From an uncultured Burkholderiales bacterium (GTDB taxonomy: Bacteria > Pseudomonadota > Gammaproteobacteria > Burkholderiales > Thiobacillaceae), in assembly GCA_937925755.1 (NCBI GenBank), contig CALAMX010000079.1, positions 1 through 13,614 of the forward strand: a stretch of 13,614 nucleotides of DNA. The letters are read 5' to 3'. This document shows, piece after piece, positions 6,588 through 13,614 of this stretch (its first letter is position 1; every line of letters begins with the position of its first letter). The notes beneath the pieces were generated by a model, which saw nothing but the letters and a program-made list of their open reading frames with translations, was not told the origin of the DNA and made no database searches. The position numbers and the translations under genes are program-made.

Positions 6588-6824
6588 GTGGAGGACCTCC
6601 TCGTCGACGCCCGCGGGCTGGAACCGCCCGAGCCGCTGGAGCGTGTGCTCGCCAGCCTGGCCCAACGCCGGCCGAGCCAGCGCGTGCGCCTATTGCTGCA
6701 CCGTGAGCCTTTTCCCCTCTATACCTTGCTCAAGCAGATGGGGCTCACCTACGCCACCGAGCTCATGCCGGACGGCAATTTCTGCATCCTGATCGGAGAT
6801 CCCCCGCTGTCTCGCGAGCGATGA
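6588..6824 (+). CDS. DUF2249 domain protein
   Basis: A small 78-residue protein starting at GTG. It matches the DUF2249 pattern: LVDARGLEPPEPLERVLASL near the start, then VRLLLHREPFPLYTLLKQMG and the terminal DGNFCILIGD. The fold is related to small SirA/TusA-like proteins, and DUF2249 domains often accompany or are fused to hemerythrin domains and nitric-oxide genes; the biochemical role is not known. It lies in the same frame as the hemerythrin gene, separated only by TGA and one GGC codon, so the two are a single stop codon away from being a fusion. AAGGG in the end of the hemerythrin gene is suitably placed as ribosome site. Its stop overlaps the next ATG by four bases (ATGA). Confidence 0.82.
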   Translation: MEDLLVDARGLEPPEPLERVLASLAQRRPSQRVRLLLHREPFPLYTLLKQMGLTYATELMPDGNFCILIGDPPLSRER

Positions 6825-8110
6825 GCCAGGCCGGGCTTTCCTATGAACAGGCCCCGCCCTACGGCCTGCCCCTGCGCTATTTCCTAACCGCGCCGCTATT
6901 CCTGCAGTTGGCGGCAGTGGCAGCCATCCCTGGCATAAAGGACTGGACCTCCGACCCGCACACCTTGGCCGCCATCGCGCTCACGCATCTCATCACCCTC
7001 GGTTTTCTCGGCATGGTGATGCAAGGGGCGCTGCTGCAAATGCTGCCGGTCGTGCTCGGCGCCCCCGTGCCGGCTGCTGGCTGGGTGGCGCGGCTGGGAC
7101 ACACGGGGCTCACCCTGGGCGCGCTGCTGCTGGCCGCGGGGCTGTATCGCGCCCAGGCCACACTTCTTCACCTCGCCATGGCCGTGTTGGCAATCGGCTG
7201 GCTGCCCTTTTTGGCGGCCGCAGCGGTGAGTCTTGCGCGTGCACGGACCATGAGCCGGCTCACCCTCATCCCCCTGCGTCTGGCCTGGCTGTCGGCGCTG
7301 CTGACCGTCGCCTTGGGGCTCTGGCTGGCGGCTGTGCTGGCCGGTATCCTGGACCCGCATGCGATCGAACGCGGTCTCGGCCTACATCTGGCCTGGGGGC
7401 TGGGCGGTTGGGTCTTGCTGCTGGTCATGGGGGTGGCCTATCAGGTGGTGCCCATGTTGCAGATCACCCCACCCTACCCGGCCTTCTATGCCCGTTGGGC
7501 CCCTGGGGTGGCGTTCGCCGCCCTGGGGCTCGTGAGCCTCGCCACCGTCGCCGATCTACCAGCGCTCGGCGATCTCGGATACGGCCTGATCGGCGCCTCG
7601 CTGGCCGGCTTTGGCCTGGTCACCCTCGATCTGCAGAGGCGACGGCGGCGTCGGGTCACGGACGCCACCCTGTTGTTCTGGCGGCTGGGCATGCTCTCGC
7701 TTTTGGCCCTCGCCCCGCTGCCAGCGCTGTACCTGAAGCTACCGGGCGAATGGCAGGCGCCGACGGCCATGACGGCGGGGCTCGTCTTCCTGCTCGGTTT
7801 CGCCGCGAGCGTGGTCAATGGCATGCTGTACAAGATCGTGCCATTTCTCGCCTGGTTCCACCTGCAGTCGCAGACCGGGGCGCGCGCCGGCACGATCCCC
7901 AACATGAAGGAATTCTTGCCCGACACCCAGGCCATGCGCCATTGGCGCTTGCATCTGGCTGCCGTGCTGTGGCTGATCCCTGCCCCCTGGCTGCCGCCGG
8001 CCTATGCGGCGCCAGGTCTGCTCCTGCTCGCCCTCTCCGCCCATGTGCTGTGGCGCAACCTACTCGGTTGCGTGCGGCTGTTCCGCCGCTATGGCGGACG
8101 TCTCGCCTAG
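6821..8110 (+). CDS. NnrS-like polytopic membrane protein
   Basis: A 429-residue integral membrane protein with about 12 hydrophobic segments and short Arg-rich loops. The early segment around His56 reads HLITLGFLGMVMQGALLQML and then Pro76. Its spacing H-x4-GF-x6-G-x6-P equals that of the NnrS family signature (HEMLFGF...AGFLLTAVP). A second His-led segment (His189, HLAWGLGGWVLLLVMG, ending VVPML) looks like an internal echo. The opening YGLPLRYFLTAPLFLQLAAV also resembles the NnrS N-terminus. NnrS proteins bind haem and copper and protect against nitric oxide; a remote link to haem-copper oxidase subunit I is an alternative reading. The start overlaps the DUF2249 stop, so it is co-translated. 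Only motif-level similarity supports the family call; the membrane topology is certain. Confidence 0.7.
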   Translation: MSQAGLSYEQAPPYGLPLRYFLTAPLFLQLAAVAAIPGIKDWTSDPHTLAAIALTHLITLGFLGMVMQGALLQMLPVVLGAPVPAAGWVARLGHTGLTLGALLLAAGLYRAQATLLHLAMAVLAIGWLPFLAAAAVSLARARTMSRLTLIPLRLAWLSALLTVALGLWLAAVLAGILDPHAIERGLGLHLAWGLGGWVLLLVMGVAYQVVPMLQITPPYPAFYARWAPGVAFAALGLVSLATVADLPALGDLGYGLIGASLAGFGLVTLDLQRRRRRRVTDATLLFWRLGMLSLLALAPLPALYLKLPGEWQAPTAMTAGLVFLLGFAASVVNGMLYKIVPFLAWFHLQSQTGARAGTIPNMKEFLPDTQAMRHWRLHLAAVLWLIPAPWLPPAYAAPGLLLLALSAHVLWRNLLGCVRLFRRYGGRLA

Positions 8111-8122
8111 GAGCCAGTGCGC

Positions 8123-8164
8123 AACCACTAGACCAGCCGGCAACCTGCTGGCGGGCCGTTGGTT
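8123..8164. terminator. Possible bidirectional terminator between convergent operons
   Basis: The 52-bp gap between the NnrS-like gene (+) and ubiT (-) contains nested inverted repeats: AACCA (8123-8127) with TGGTT (8160-8164), and inside it CCAGC (8133-8137) with GCTGG (8147-8151). There is no clear T-run on either side, so termination efficiency is doubtful. Confidence 0.3.
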
Positions 8165-8636
8165 ACGTGCCCAGGCCTCTCTGTACGATGCCGACGCCGG
8201 CGCGTAGCGGCCGCGGCAGGCGGCCGAGCACCTCGGCGAGGTCGATCGCGTCGAGCAGGTTCTTGGCCGCCAATCCCAGCTCGGTGTCGCCCTCGATCAC
8301 CAGCCGCCGATCGAAGAACAGGGTATCGGGGTCCGTAAGGCGCAGGGCGAGACGCAGGAAGTCCTCTAGCTTCGCGGTGTAGGTCACGTCGGCCACTGCG
8401 GTGACCTGCGGGGCGAAGCCGGACTCGGTCACGGCGAAATAGGCCGTAAGCCCCAGGTCCAGAACCCGCACGCCGAAACGGCGACCGCGTAGCCGCTGCC
8501 AGTCCAGCCGGCGAATACTGGGCCAGGCAGTGAGATTGAGCGCAGTCGTGAGTGCGAGCGAAACCGGTAGATGTGGCAGCCGCCGAAGCAGGCGCGGCAG
8601 CGCCGCGGGCAGCCATCGTTCAGGCGAGTTTCTCAT
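8163..8636 (-). CDS. ubiT: Anaerobic ubiquinone biosynthesis accessory factor UbiT (SCP2 domain)
   Basis: UbiT (YhbT in E. coli) is a small SCP2-type lipid-binding protein needed for ubiquinone synthesis without oxygen; it is thought to bind isoprenoid quinone intermediates, as UbiJ does in the aerobic route. Read from the ATG at 8636 it has 157 residues. The diagnostic segment DPDTLFFDRRLVIEGDTELG followed by AAKNLLDAID matches the family closely, and the short N-terminal LPRLLRRLPHLP stretch is typical. The ATG overlaps the ubiV stop (ATGA), so it is the last gene of the ubiUVT block. The longer open frame to 8693 would overlap ubiV and lacks UbiT-like sequence. Confidence 0.92.
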   Translation of the reverse strand: MRNSPERWLPAALPRLLRRLPHLPVSLALTTALNLTAWPSIRRLDWQRLRGRRFGVRVLDLGLTAYFAVTESGFAPQVTAVADVTYTAKLEDFLRLALRLTDPDTLFFDRRLVIEGDTELGLAAKNLLDAIDLAEVLGRLPRPLRAGVGIVQRGLGT

Positions 8637-9550
8637 GGATTGTCCCCAACGCTCGAGACGACACCGAGATGATGCCCCTCGCGGCCAAGCCAATAGCCGT
8701 CGCAGACCTCGCCTGCCAGACGCGGCAGACGCGTTGCCGCTTGCGCGGCGGTGAGGCTGCCTAAGCGCAAGGCGTGAAACACTTCGACGACCTGTTGCAT
8801 GTGACGGTGCTGGGGCGACAGGCGCAAGACCTGCACACCTGTGAGCGAGGGAAGATGGTGGGCAAGACTGTAGACGCGGCCCGACTGGGTCTGGATGCCG
8901 TTGAGCGTCAGAAACCTCTCGCCCTCACGCGTGTTAAGACCCAGACCGTCGGGGTGATCCAGACAGCGGAACTGACAGTCATCCTTCTGCAGGTTGTAGT
9001 GGCGGGCGGTGAAGCAGCGCGCCGAGTAGGCAAGCGGCAGCCGCCCATAGGCGAACACCTCGGTGTCCATGCCTTGCGGCACGTGCATGGCGGTGAGCAT
9101 GGCGCGGCTCATCTCCAGCGGCGGTACCCAGCGCACCGCCTTGAGATCGGCGAGCAAGCCGAGGGTGTCGGAGTTGTAGACGTTGAGTGTGGCCCCGGCA
9201 ACGAAAGGGATGCCCGCCTTGACCGCCAGCCGCACTGCGCCCCAGTCATTGGCCTCGACGTGCATACCCTCACCGACGTGTTCCGCCGCGTAGCCGATGA
9301 GCCGGCGCATCGCCTTGAGATCTGACTCCGACTCGATCAGCGGTAGGGTGGACAACACCACCTCTTTGCCGGCTGCAGTCAGCTGCTCAGCCAGCGCCAG
9401 CCAATCGTTGAGTCTGAGCAGATGTCGGCGTGAGCAGACCGTCTCACCCAAATAGACGATGTCCACCGGCCAGGCAGCCGCTGCCTCATACAAGGCCAGG
9501 GTCTCATCACGCGGCCAGTAATAGAGCAGGGGGCCGAGAGCGAGCTTCAT
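8633..9550 (-). CDS. ubiV: Oxygen-independent ubiquinone hydroxylation protein UbiV (U32 family)
   Basis: UbiV (YhbV) pairs with UbiU to hydroxylate the ubiquinone ring without O2. The 305-residue protein begins MKLALGPLLYYWPRDETLAL at the ATG at 9550. The four cysteines that hold the 4Fe-4S cluster are present: Cys39 (GETVCSRRH) and Cys179, Cys192 and Cys196 in SARCFTARHYNLQKDDCQFRC-type sequence. Spacing agrees with the E. coli protein, where they are Cys39, 180, 193 and 197. It starts 10 bases after the ubiU stop and overlaps ubiT by four bases, so UbiU, UbiV and UbiT should be made together. An upstream extension of the frame to 9772 lies inside ubiU and is not family-like. Confidence 0.94.
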   Translation of the reverse strand: MKLALGPLLYYWPRDETLALYEAAAAWPVDIVYLGETVCSRRHLLRLNDWLALAEQLTAAGKEVVLSTLPLIESESDLKAMRRLIGYAAEHVGEGMHVEANDWGAVRLAVKAGIPFVAGATLNVYNSDTLGLLADLKAVRWVPPLEMSRAMLTAMHVPQGMDTEVFAYGRLPLAYSARCFTARHYNLQKDDCQFRCLDHPDGLGLNTREGERFLTLNGIQTQSGRVYSLAHHLPSLTGVQVLRLSPQHRHMQQVVEVFHALRLGSLTAAQAATRLPRLAGEVCDGYWLGREGHHLGVVSSVGDNP

Positions 9551-9560
9551 GGCACGCGTC

Positions 9561-10562
9561 TCATTTCCACGGCCGGTAGTAGGCACCCAAAGTATGCATA
9601 CGCCCCTCGGAGAGCCTGTCCAGTTCGGCCATCCATGCCGGCTGCACGGCAAAGCGCTTGGGGTCGCGCTTGACAGCATCGATCGCCTGTCGCCACACGC
9701 GGGTGACCTGGGCGACATAAGCAGGGCTGCGTTGCCGCCCCTCGATCTTGATGGCGGCGATCCCCATCGCAAACATCTGTGGCAAGAGTTCCAACGTATT
9801 CAGGCTGGTGGGTTCCTCCAGGGCGTAATAGGTCTGGCCGGCGACGGTGAAACGGCCTTTGCAGAGGGTTGGGTAACCGGCCTTCTCCTGTGGGGCATAG
9901 CGATCGATGAGGATGCCGTTCAGGCGCGTCTCCATGCCCTGCGGGGTGTGGTGCCAGCGCACGGCGTGCGCCGGGGAACAAGCGCCGAAGGTGTTGGGCG
10001 ATGCCCCGCAAGCGTAGGAGGACAACAGGCAGCGCCCCTCGACCATGACGCACAGACCGCCGAAGCCGAACAGTTCGATCTCCACCTGGGTGTTCTTCAC
10101 CACCTGTTCCACCTGGGCGAGCGACAGCACGCGTGGCAAGACGGCGCGGCGGATGCCGAAGCGCTCACGGTAGAACTCGATCGCCTCGTAGTTGGTGGCC
10201 GAGCCTTGCACCGAGAGGTGCAGCCGCATCTGGGGATAGGTCGCCGCGGCATAGGCCATGAGCCCTATATCGGCCAGGATGACCGCGTCCACGGCCAGCC
10301 GGGCGGCGCGGTCGATCGCCGCATGCCAACGTTCGACCTGGCCTGGCTGGGCATAGGTATTGAGCGCCAGAAACACCTGGCGCCCGCGTGTATGCGCATA
10401 GCGTATGCCTTCGGCCAAGGTCTGCTCGTCGAAGTTGAGACCGGCGAAATTGCGCGCGTTGGTGTCATCCCGGAAACCCACGTACACCGCATCCGCGCCT
10501 TCGTCGACGGCGGCCTTGAGGGCCGGTAGGCTACCCGCCGGGCAGACGAGGTGTAGGCTCAT
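9561..10562 (-). CDS. ubiU: Oxygen-independent ubiquinone hydroxylation protein UbiU (U32 family)
   Basis: UbiU (YhbU), of the U32 peptidase-like family, forms a heterodimer with UbiV and carries a 4Fe-4S cluster. Read from the ATG at 10562 it has 333 residues and opens MSLHLVCPAGSLPALKAAVD. Ligand cysteines are Cys171 and Cys178 (LCVMVEGRCLLSSY), Cys195 (GACSPAHAVRW) and Cys234 (TLCKGRF), the E. coli set shifted by two residues; an extra Cys185 lies between them. The collagenase-like segment EIELFGFGGLCVMVEGRC is typical. The ATG overlaps the yhcC stop by four bases. A GTG three codons upstream (10571) is an alternative start with no advantage. Confidence 0.95.
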   Translation of the reverse strand: MSLHLVCPAGSLPALKAAVDEGADAVYVGFRDDTNARNFAGLNFDEQTLAEGIRYAHTRGRQVFLALNTYAQPGQVERWHAAIDRAARLAVDAVILADIGLMAYAAATYPQMRLHLSVQGSATNYEAIEFYRERFGIRRAVLPRVLSLAQVEQVVKNTQVEIELFGFGGLCVMVEGRCLLSSYACGASPNTFGACSPAHAVRWHHTPQGMETRLNGILIDRYAPQEKAGYPTLCKGRFTVAGQTYYALEEPTSLNTLELLPQMFAMGIAAIKIEGRQRSPAYVAQVTRVWRQAIDAVKRDPKRFAVQPAWMAELDRLSEGRMHTLGAYYRPWK

Positions 10563-11545
10563 CGAGCACACGCCTTGAGTTTCGGCGACAGGTCAAGCGC
10601 CGTCGGCGCAGTCATACCCGCCATCGCCCCCTGCCGGCTGCCGCGGCGGGCGAGCTCGGCGACGATGGCGTTGACCACCGGCCACTTGTGCGCACACCAC
10701 TGCGGGGCGAGCAGCAGACTGGCCGGGGCGGTGCCGGTCAAGCGGTGATAGACCACCGCCCACGGGGTACGCTCGATCAGGTCCGCCGTCACCGCCACAT
10801 AATCGTCCCGCGACCACGCCGTGTACTCCCCCCGACGCCATTCGTTGGCCAGCCGTGTGCCCTTGACCACGTGCAAGGGGTGTAGCTTGAGCCCGTCGGT
10901 GCCCACATCGAGCACCACCTCCAGGGTCTTCTCCGCATGCCAGGCGGTCTCTCCCGGCAGCCCGACGATCAGGTGGGTGCAGACAGGAATACCCATACGG
11001 CGCGCGGCCCGGCAGGCTAGGACGTATTCGCGCAGACCGTGGCCGCGATTGACTCGGGCGAGGGTGGCGTCGAAGGCGGATTGCAGACCGAGCTCCAGCC
11101 ACACTTCCTGACCCTGGGCGCGGTAACCGGCCAAAAGCTCGAGCACCTCGCGCGGCACGCAGTCCGGGCGGGTGCCCACCGACAAACCGATCACCCCTTC
11201 CTGGGCCAGGGCCTGGTCATAGAGTTGCTTCAAGGCCGCGACCTCGGCATAGGTGTTGGTATAGGCCTGAAAATAGGCCAGGTATCTACGCGCCTGGGTA
11301 TACCGGCTCGCATTGCGCCGCCCTGCGGCGAGCTGTTGCTCGACACCGGCCACGACCTGGCGTCGGCGCTGCGCCACATCGGCGTTGAACGAGGCATTGT
11401 TGCAGAAGCTGCAGCCGCCGATGCCCTTGCTCCCGTCCCGGTTGGGACAGGTGAAGCCGGCATTGAGCGCAATCTTGTGCACGCGCTCGCCATGGCGTTC
11501 GCGTAGCCATTGGCCGAAGGTGTGCACGTACTCTGTCAGCTGCAT
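10559..11545 (-). CDS. yhcC: Radical SAM protein of the YhcC family
   Basis: A 328-residue radical SAM enzyme of the YhcC/TIGR01212 type. The cluster cysteines follow the Elp3-like spacing CX11CX2C: Cys33 (FTCPNRDGSKGIGG), Cys45 and Cys48 (CSFCNN). The family-typical segments SVGTRPDCVP, VWLELGLQSAFD, THLIVGLPGET, GLKLHPLHVVKGT and LLAPQWCAHKW are all present. The start at ATG 11545 gives the usual MQLTEYVHTFGQWLR opening; the frame runs on to 12088 but only opposite or within the methyltransferase gene. The ribosome site is weak. Its substrate is not established. Here it sits directly before ubiU with a four-base overlap, suggesting a job tied to anaerobic growth or ubiquinone; that is inference from the operon. 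Confidence 0.92.
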   Translation of the reverse strand: MQLTEYVHTFGQWLRERHGERVHKIALNAGFTCPNRDGSKGIGGCSFCNNASFNADVAQRRRQVVAGVEQQLAAGRRNASRYTQARRYLAYFQAYTNTYAEVAALKQLYDQALAQEGVIGLSVGTRPDCVPREVLELLAGYRAQGQEVWLELGLQSAFDATLARVNRGHGLREYVLACRAARRMGIPVCTHLIVGLPGETAWHAEKTLEVVLDVGTDGLKLHPLHVVKGTRLANEWRRGEYTAWSRDDYVAVTADLIERTPWAVVYHRLTGTAPASLLLAPQWCAHKWPVVNAIVAELARRGSRQGAMAGMTAPTALDLSPKLKACAR

Positions 11546-11561
11546 CGCGGGCGTGCCGGGG

Positions 11562-12191
11562 TCAGGGGCTTGAGTCGGTACTCTTGCGGCACAGGCAATA
11601 GATGAACTGCTGCACCTTGCCGGCCGGGGTGTAATGCGCCTCCCGTTCATGGCGCAGTAGGCTGAAGGGCGCGCCGAATTCGGCATGCAGTCGCTCGGGG
11701 TCGTAGCGCATGACCGGCAGTCCGCTGCAGCGCTCGGGCCCATCCGGGGCGAAGGTGGCGACGATGACCAGCCCGCCGGGCCTGACCGCATGCAAGACCT
11801 GCTGCACATAGGCGTGGCGATCCGCCGCTTGTGTGAGGAAATGGAACACTGCCCGGTCGTGCCATAAGTCATACGCGTGCCGCGGCAGGGTGGCCTGCAG
11901 CACATCCGCCTCGATCCAGCGGACCTCATGCGCCCGCGCCTTGAGCCGCGCCCGCGCCACCGCCAGGGCATGTGCCGAAATGTCGAGCACGCTGACGTCG
12001 CCATAGCCGGCAGCGAGCAGGTCGTCGACCAGGGTGGAGGCACCACCGCCCACATCGATGATCCGTGCCGTAGACGGGACGCCTGCACCCCTGATCAGGG
12101 CGAGGGAACGCTCAGCATGCGGCTGAAACCAGCTAAGCTCAGTCGCTGCCCGGGTCGTGTACACCCTTTCCCAATGTGCCTTGGCTTGCAT
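11562..12191 (-). CDS. Class I SAM-dependent methyltransferase
   Basis: A 209-residue methyltransferase. The ATG at 12191 (AAAGG seven bases upstream) is preferred to the GTG at 12209. The opening AHWERVYTTRAATELSWFQP is characteristic of a group of small stand-alone bacterial methyltransferases. The Rossmann fold shows motif I RIIDVGGGASTLVDDLL (about 43-59), motif II VSVLDIS, ADVLQA and DLWHDRAVFHFLT, then LHAVRPGGLVIVATF. The C-terminal part (FSLLRHEREAHYTPAGKVQQ) is also group-typical. The substrate cannot be told from sequence; it is not clearly UbiE or UbiG. It lies 34 bases after the NnrS-like gene and 16 bases before yhcC, so it belongs to the same run as ubiUVT. Confidence 0.88.
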   Translation of the reverse strand: MQAKAHWERVYTTRAATELSWFQPHAERSLALIRGAGVPSTARIIDVGGGASTLVDDLLAAGYGDVSVLDISAHALAVARARLKARAHEVRWIEADVLQATLPRHAYDLWHDRAVFHFLTQAADRHAYVQQVLHAVRPGGLVIVATFAPDGPERCSGLPVMRYDPERLHAEFGAPFSLLRHEREAHYTPAGKVQQFIYCLCRKSTDSSP

Positions 12192-12225
12192 GTGAGACCT
12201 TTCGGACACGATCGTCTTCGTCTTT

Positions 12226-13356
12226 TTACACCTTTTCAGCCGATTTTGCAGGCTCTTCCCACATGAGCCAGTGCACGAACTGGATGCCGAACCAGACCAA
12301 AGCCGTCAGCGCCGGCATGCCGGCGCACTTGTAGCCGGCCAAAGGCAGCCAGGCAGCCACAGCGAAGAGAAGTGCCCGCAGCCCGCCCCAACGGCTCAGG
12401 GCCGCCCAGGACTGTTCATGCCAGGGCTCGCGCCGCCCTGGCCGTAGCCACACGGGGGCGAGCTGCGCGGCCGCGCCGCTGATGAGCGGCATGAGAAAAC
12501 CGGGCAGGAAGACGCTGAGCGCACCGCGGCCGGAAGCGAGACCTAGGCTGGACAGCAAAGCCGCGGCGAGCCCCAGAGTGGCTGCCAGAAGCACGGGCCC
12601 GTTGCCATGTATGGCGTAGAGCTGGCGGCCATACAGGCGGACCCAGGCCGTGAGCAGGTGCGCGAGCACCCACAACCATAGCGTCACGCCAACCCAGGAC
12701 AGCCATTGCCACTGCCCCGCCTGCCCCACCGCCAGCAGGAAACTGCCGAGTAGCGCCCATTTCAGGTTGCGCTCGAGCCGCCGGCCTGCCTCGGGGTCCG
12801 GACGGTTTAGCACCGTGGGCATGAGCACCTGCAGGGTGCCGACCGCGGTGAGCGCGACGAAACCGTAGAGGTTGATGTGCAAGTGGAAGGCGCGCAGCAG
12901 CGTATGCCAGGCGGGTACGAGTGGAATCAGGGCAGCGGCCACAAGTCCCGCCGCCAAACAAGCCATGGCCGCCACGTACCAGGCGAGCCCAGGATGCGGG
13001 CCACCGAGCGCGGCACGCGCGCGAAGCAGCATCCAGCGCAGCATGAGCGCCGCACCCAGCAAAGCGAGGAGTGCCGCCGGGAAGATCCAGATCCAGTCCA
13101 GCCGGCCCAGCAGGGTCAACGCCGCCAGGACCCCGGCCGCCAGCATCAGCCAGGGCAACCTGCCCATCCAGGGCCCTGCCCCGCGGCCGCGGCACAGTAC
13201 CGGGACGAAGTGCTGCATGGCCGCGGTGATCAGGCTCATGACAGCAACCGCCAGGACGAGGTGCGCCCAGAACGCGGTTGGTGCCGCCCATAACTTGGGC
13301 AGGGCGAGGCCCGCGAAGAGCAGGGCCAGGGTCAGGGCGACGAGCAGGATCAGCAC
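12226..13356 (-). CDS. Second NnrS-like polytopic membrane protein
   Basis: A 376-residue hydrophobic protein with about 10-12 membrane segments. Two His-led segments carry the same spacing as in the plus-strand NnrS-like protein: His32 (HLVLAVAVMSLITAAMQHF, Pro52) and His160 (HINLYGFVALTAVGTLQVLM, Pro180). The second gives the full H-x4-GF-x6-G-x6-P pattern of NnrS. Additional histidines at 49, 151 and 158 could be haem or metal ligands. It has no recognisable soluble domain. The start is uncertain: GTG at 13356 has no clear ribosome site, and the frame is open further upstream through the end of the DUF2249 gene; translational coupling across the 23-base gap is possible. It follows a DUF2249 gene, just as the plus-strand copy does. 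Function is unknown; a role in nitric oxide or quinol-linked stress is inferred. Confidence 0.68.
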   Translation of the reverse strand: MLILLVALTLALLFAGLALPKLWAAPTAFWAHLVLAVAVMSLITAAMQHFVPVLCRGRGAGPWMGRLPWLMLAAGVLAALTLLGRLDWIWIFPAALLALLGAALMLRWMLLRARAALGGPHPGLAWYVAAMACLAAGLVAAALIPLVPAWHTLLRAFHLHINLYGFVALTAVGTLQVLMPTVLNRPDPEAGRRLERNLKWALLGSFLLAVGQAGQWQWLSWVGVTLWLWVLAHLLTAWVRLYGRQLYAIHGNGPVLLAATLGLAAALLSSLGLASGRGALSVFLPGFLMPLISGAAAQLAPVWLRPGRREPWHEQSWAALSRWGGLRALLFAVAAWLPLAGYKCAGMPALTALVWFGIQFVHWLMWEEPAKSAEKV

Positions 13357-13379
13357 GCGCCGGCAAAAAAGCAGCGTTT

Positions 13380-13614
13380 TCAGCGCCGGATGAAATCGAT
13401 CATCACCCCTTGCTCGTCCCGTTCCAGATAGCGGATTTCGATGCCGTCGCCATATCTCGCCTGCATCTGCTGCAGCAAGGGAATGGGATCGTGGTCGTTG
13501 ACGAAGCGCATGCGTTCGCCCGGATTGAGTGCATCCAGGGCCCCAAATATTGCGGCATGACGGAAACGCTTGGCGATGCCGCGGGCGTCGAAGTGATAGA
13601 TACCGTCGGGACGG
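13380..13614 (-). CDS. DUF2249 domain protein (5' end outside the window)
   Basis: Translating from the window edge (first full codon at 13613) gives about 77 residues to TGA at 13380-13382. The sequence shows the DUF2249 pattern: FDARGIAKRFRHAAIFGALD, then LNPGERMRFVNDHDPIPLLQ and a terminal YLERDEQGVMIDFIRR. The NDHDP-PLL segment is the signature of the family and closer to the standard form than the plus-strand copy at 6588-6824. The start lies beyond the edge, so it could also be the C-terminal domain of a longer protein, for example a hemerythrin or two-domain DUF2249 protein. It is followed at 23 bases by the NnrS-like gene. Confidence 0.82.
   Translation of the reverse strand, partial: RPDGIYHFDARGIAKRFRHAAIFGALDALNPGERMRFVNDHDPIPLLQQMQARYGDGIEIRYLERDEQGVMIDFIRR

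Noticed and set aside
7408..8382. 324-codon plus-strand frame running through the NnrS-like gene into ubiT
   Set aside because: Arg/Pro/Ala-rich off-frame translation of a hydrophobic gene, then antisense to ubiT.
10559..12088. Reading yhcC as a 509-residue fusion with an N-terminal extension
   Set aside because: The first 181 residues are an off-frame reading of the methyltransferase gene; the family N-terminus begins at 11545.
12416..13366. 316-codon minus-strand frame within the second NnrS-like gene
   Set aside because: Same strand but another frame; low-complexity Ala/Arg/Gly/Pro sequence, whereas the accepted frame gives regular membrane segments.

Overview
This window looks like chromosomal DNA of a high-GC betaproteobacterium able to respire without oxygen, probably a denitrifier. 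The support is the strong GC bias (long antisense open frames opposite most genes), a MutL that carries its own endonuclease motif, and an anaerobic ubiquinone gene set beside nitric-oxide-type genes under an FNR/NNR-like box. A genus cannot be fixed from the sequence; Thiobacillaceae, Hydrogenophilaceae or Rhodocyclaceae relatives would all fit.

Left half (1-6029), housekeeping and signalling. A possible C-terminal tail of an upstream protein (2-79) and a non-coding leader precede xseA (+, exonuclease VII large subunit). The 3' end of xseA overlaps the 3' end of the convergent miaA (-, tRNA A37 prenylation) by 47 bp. Divergent from miaA is a diguanylate cyclase (+) with an intact GGEEF site and I-site. 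A short convergent intergenic region holds two arrays of degenerate 7-bp repeats in opposite orientation. It is followed on the minus strand by a small S24/LexA-like protein without a DNA-binding domain. That gene lies one base downstream of mutL (-) and appears translationally coupled to it.

Right half (6030-13614), an anaerobic/nitrosative-stress locus. A plus-strand operon encodes a hemerythrin-like di-iron protein, a DUF2249 protein and an NnrS-like polytopic membrane protein. It is preceded by a 14-bp FNR/NNR-type palindrome placed as in class II activation of a TACAAT -10 element. Converging on it is a long minus-strand run with tight or overlapping gene joints: DUF2249 (cut by the window edge), a second NnrS-like membrane protein, a SAM methyltransferase, the radical-SAM protein YhcC, then ubiU, ubiV and ubiT.

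How the genes may work together: UbiT/U/V make ubiquinone without O2, so they can supply the quinone pool during nitrate or nitrite respiration. The hemerythrin, DUF2249 and NnrS-like proteins are of types linked to nitric oxide or iron-sulfur stress. The DUF2249 plus NnrS-like pair occurs twice, on both outer sides of the locus, and is the least explained part of the window. No rRNA, tRNA, CRISPR array, transposase or integrase was seen.
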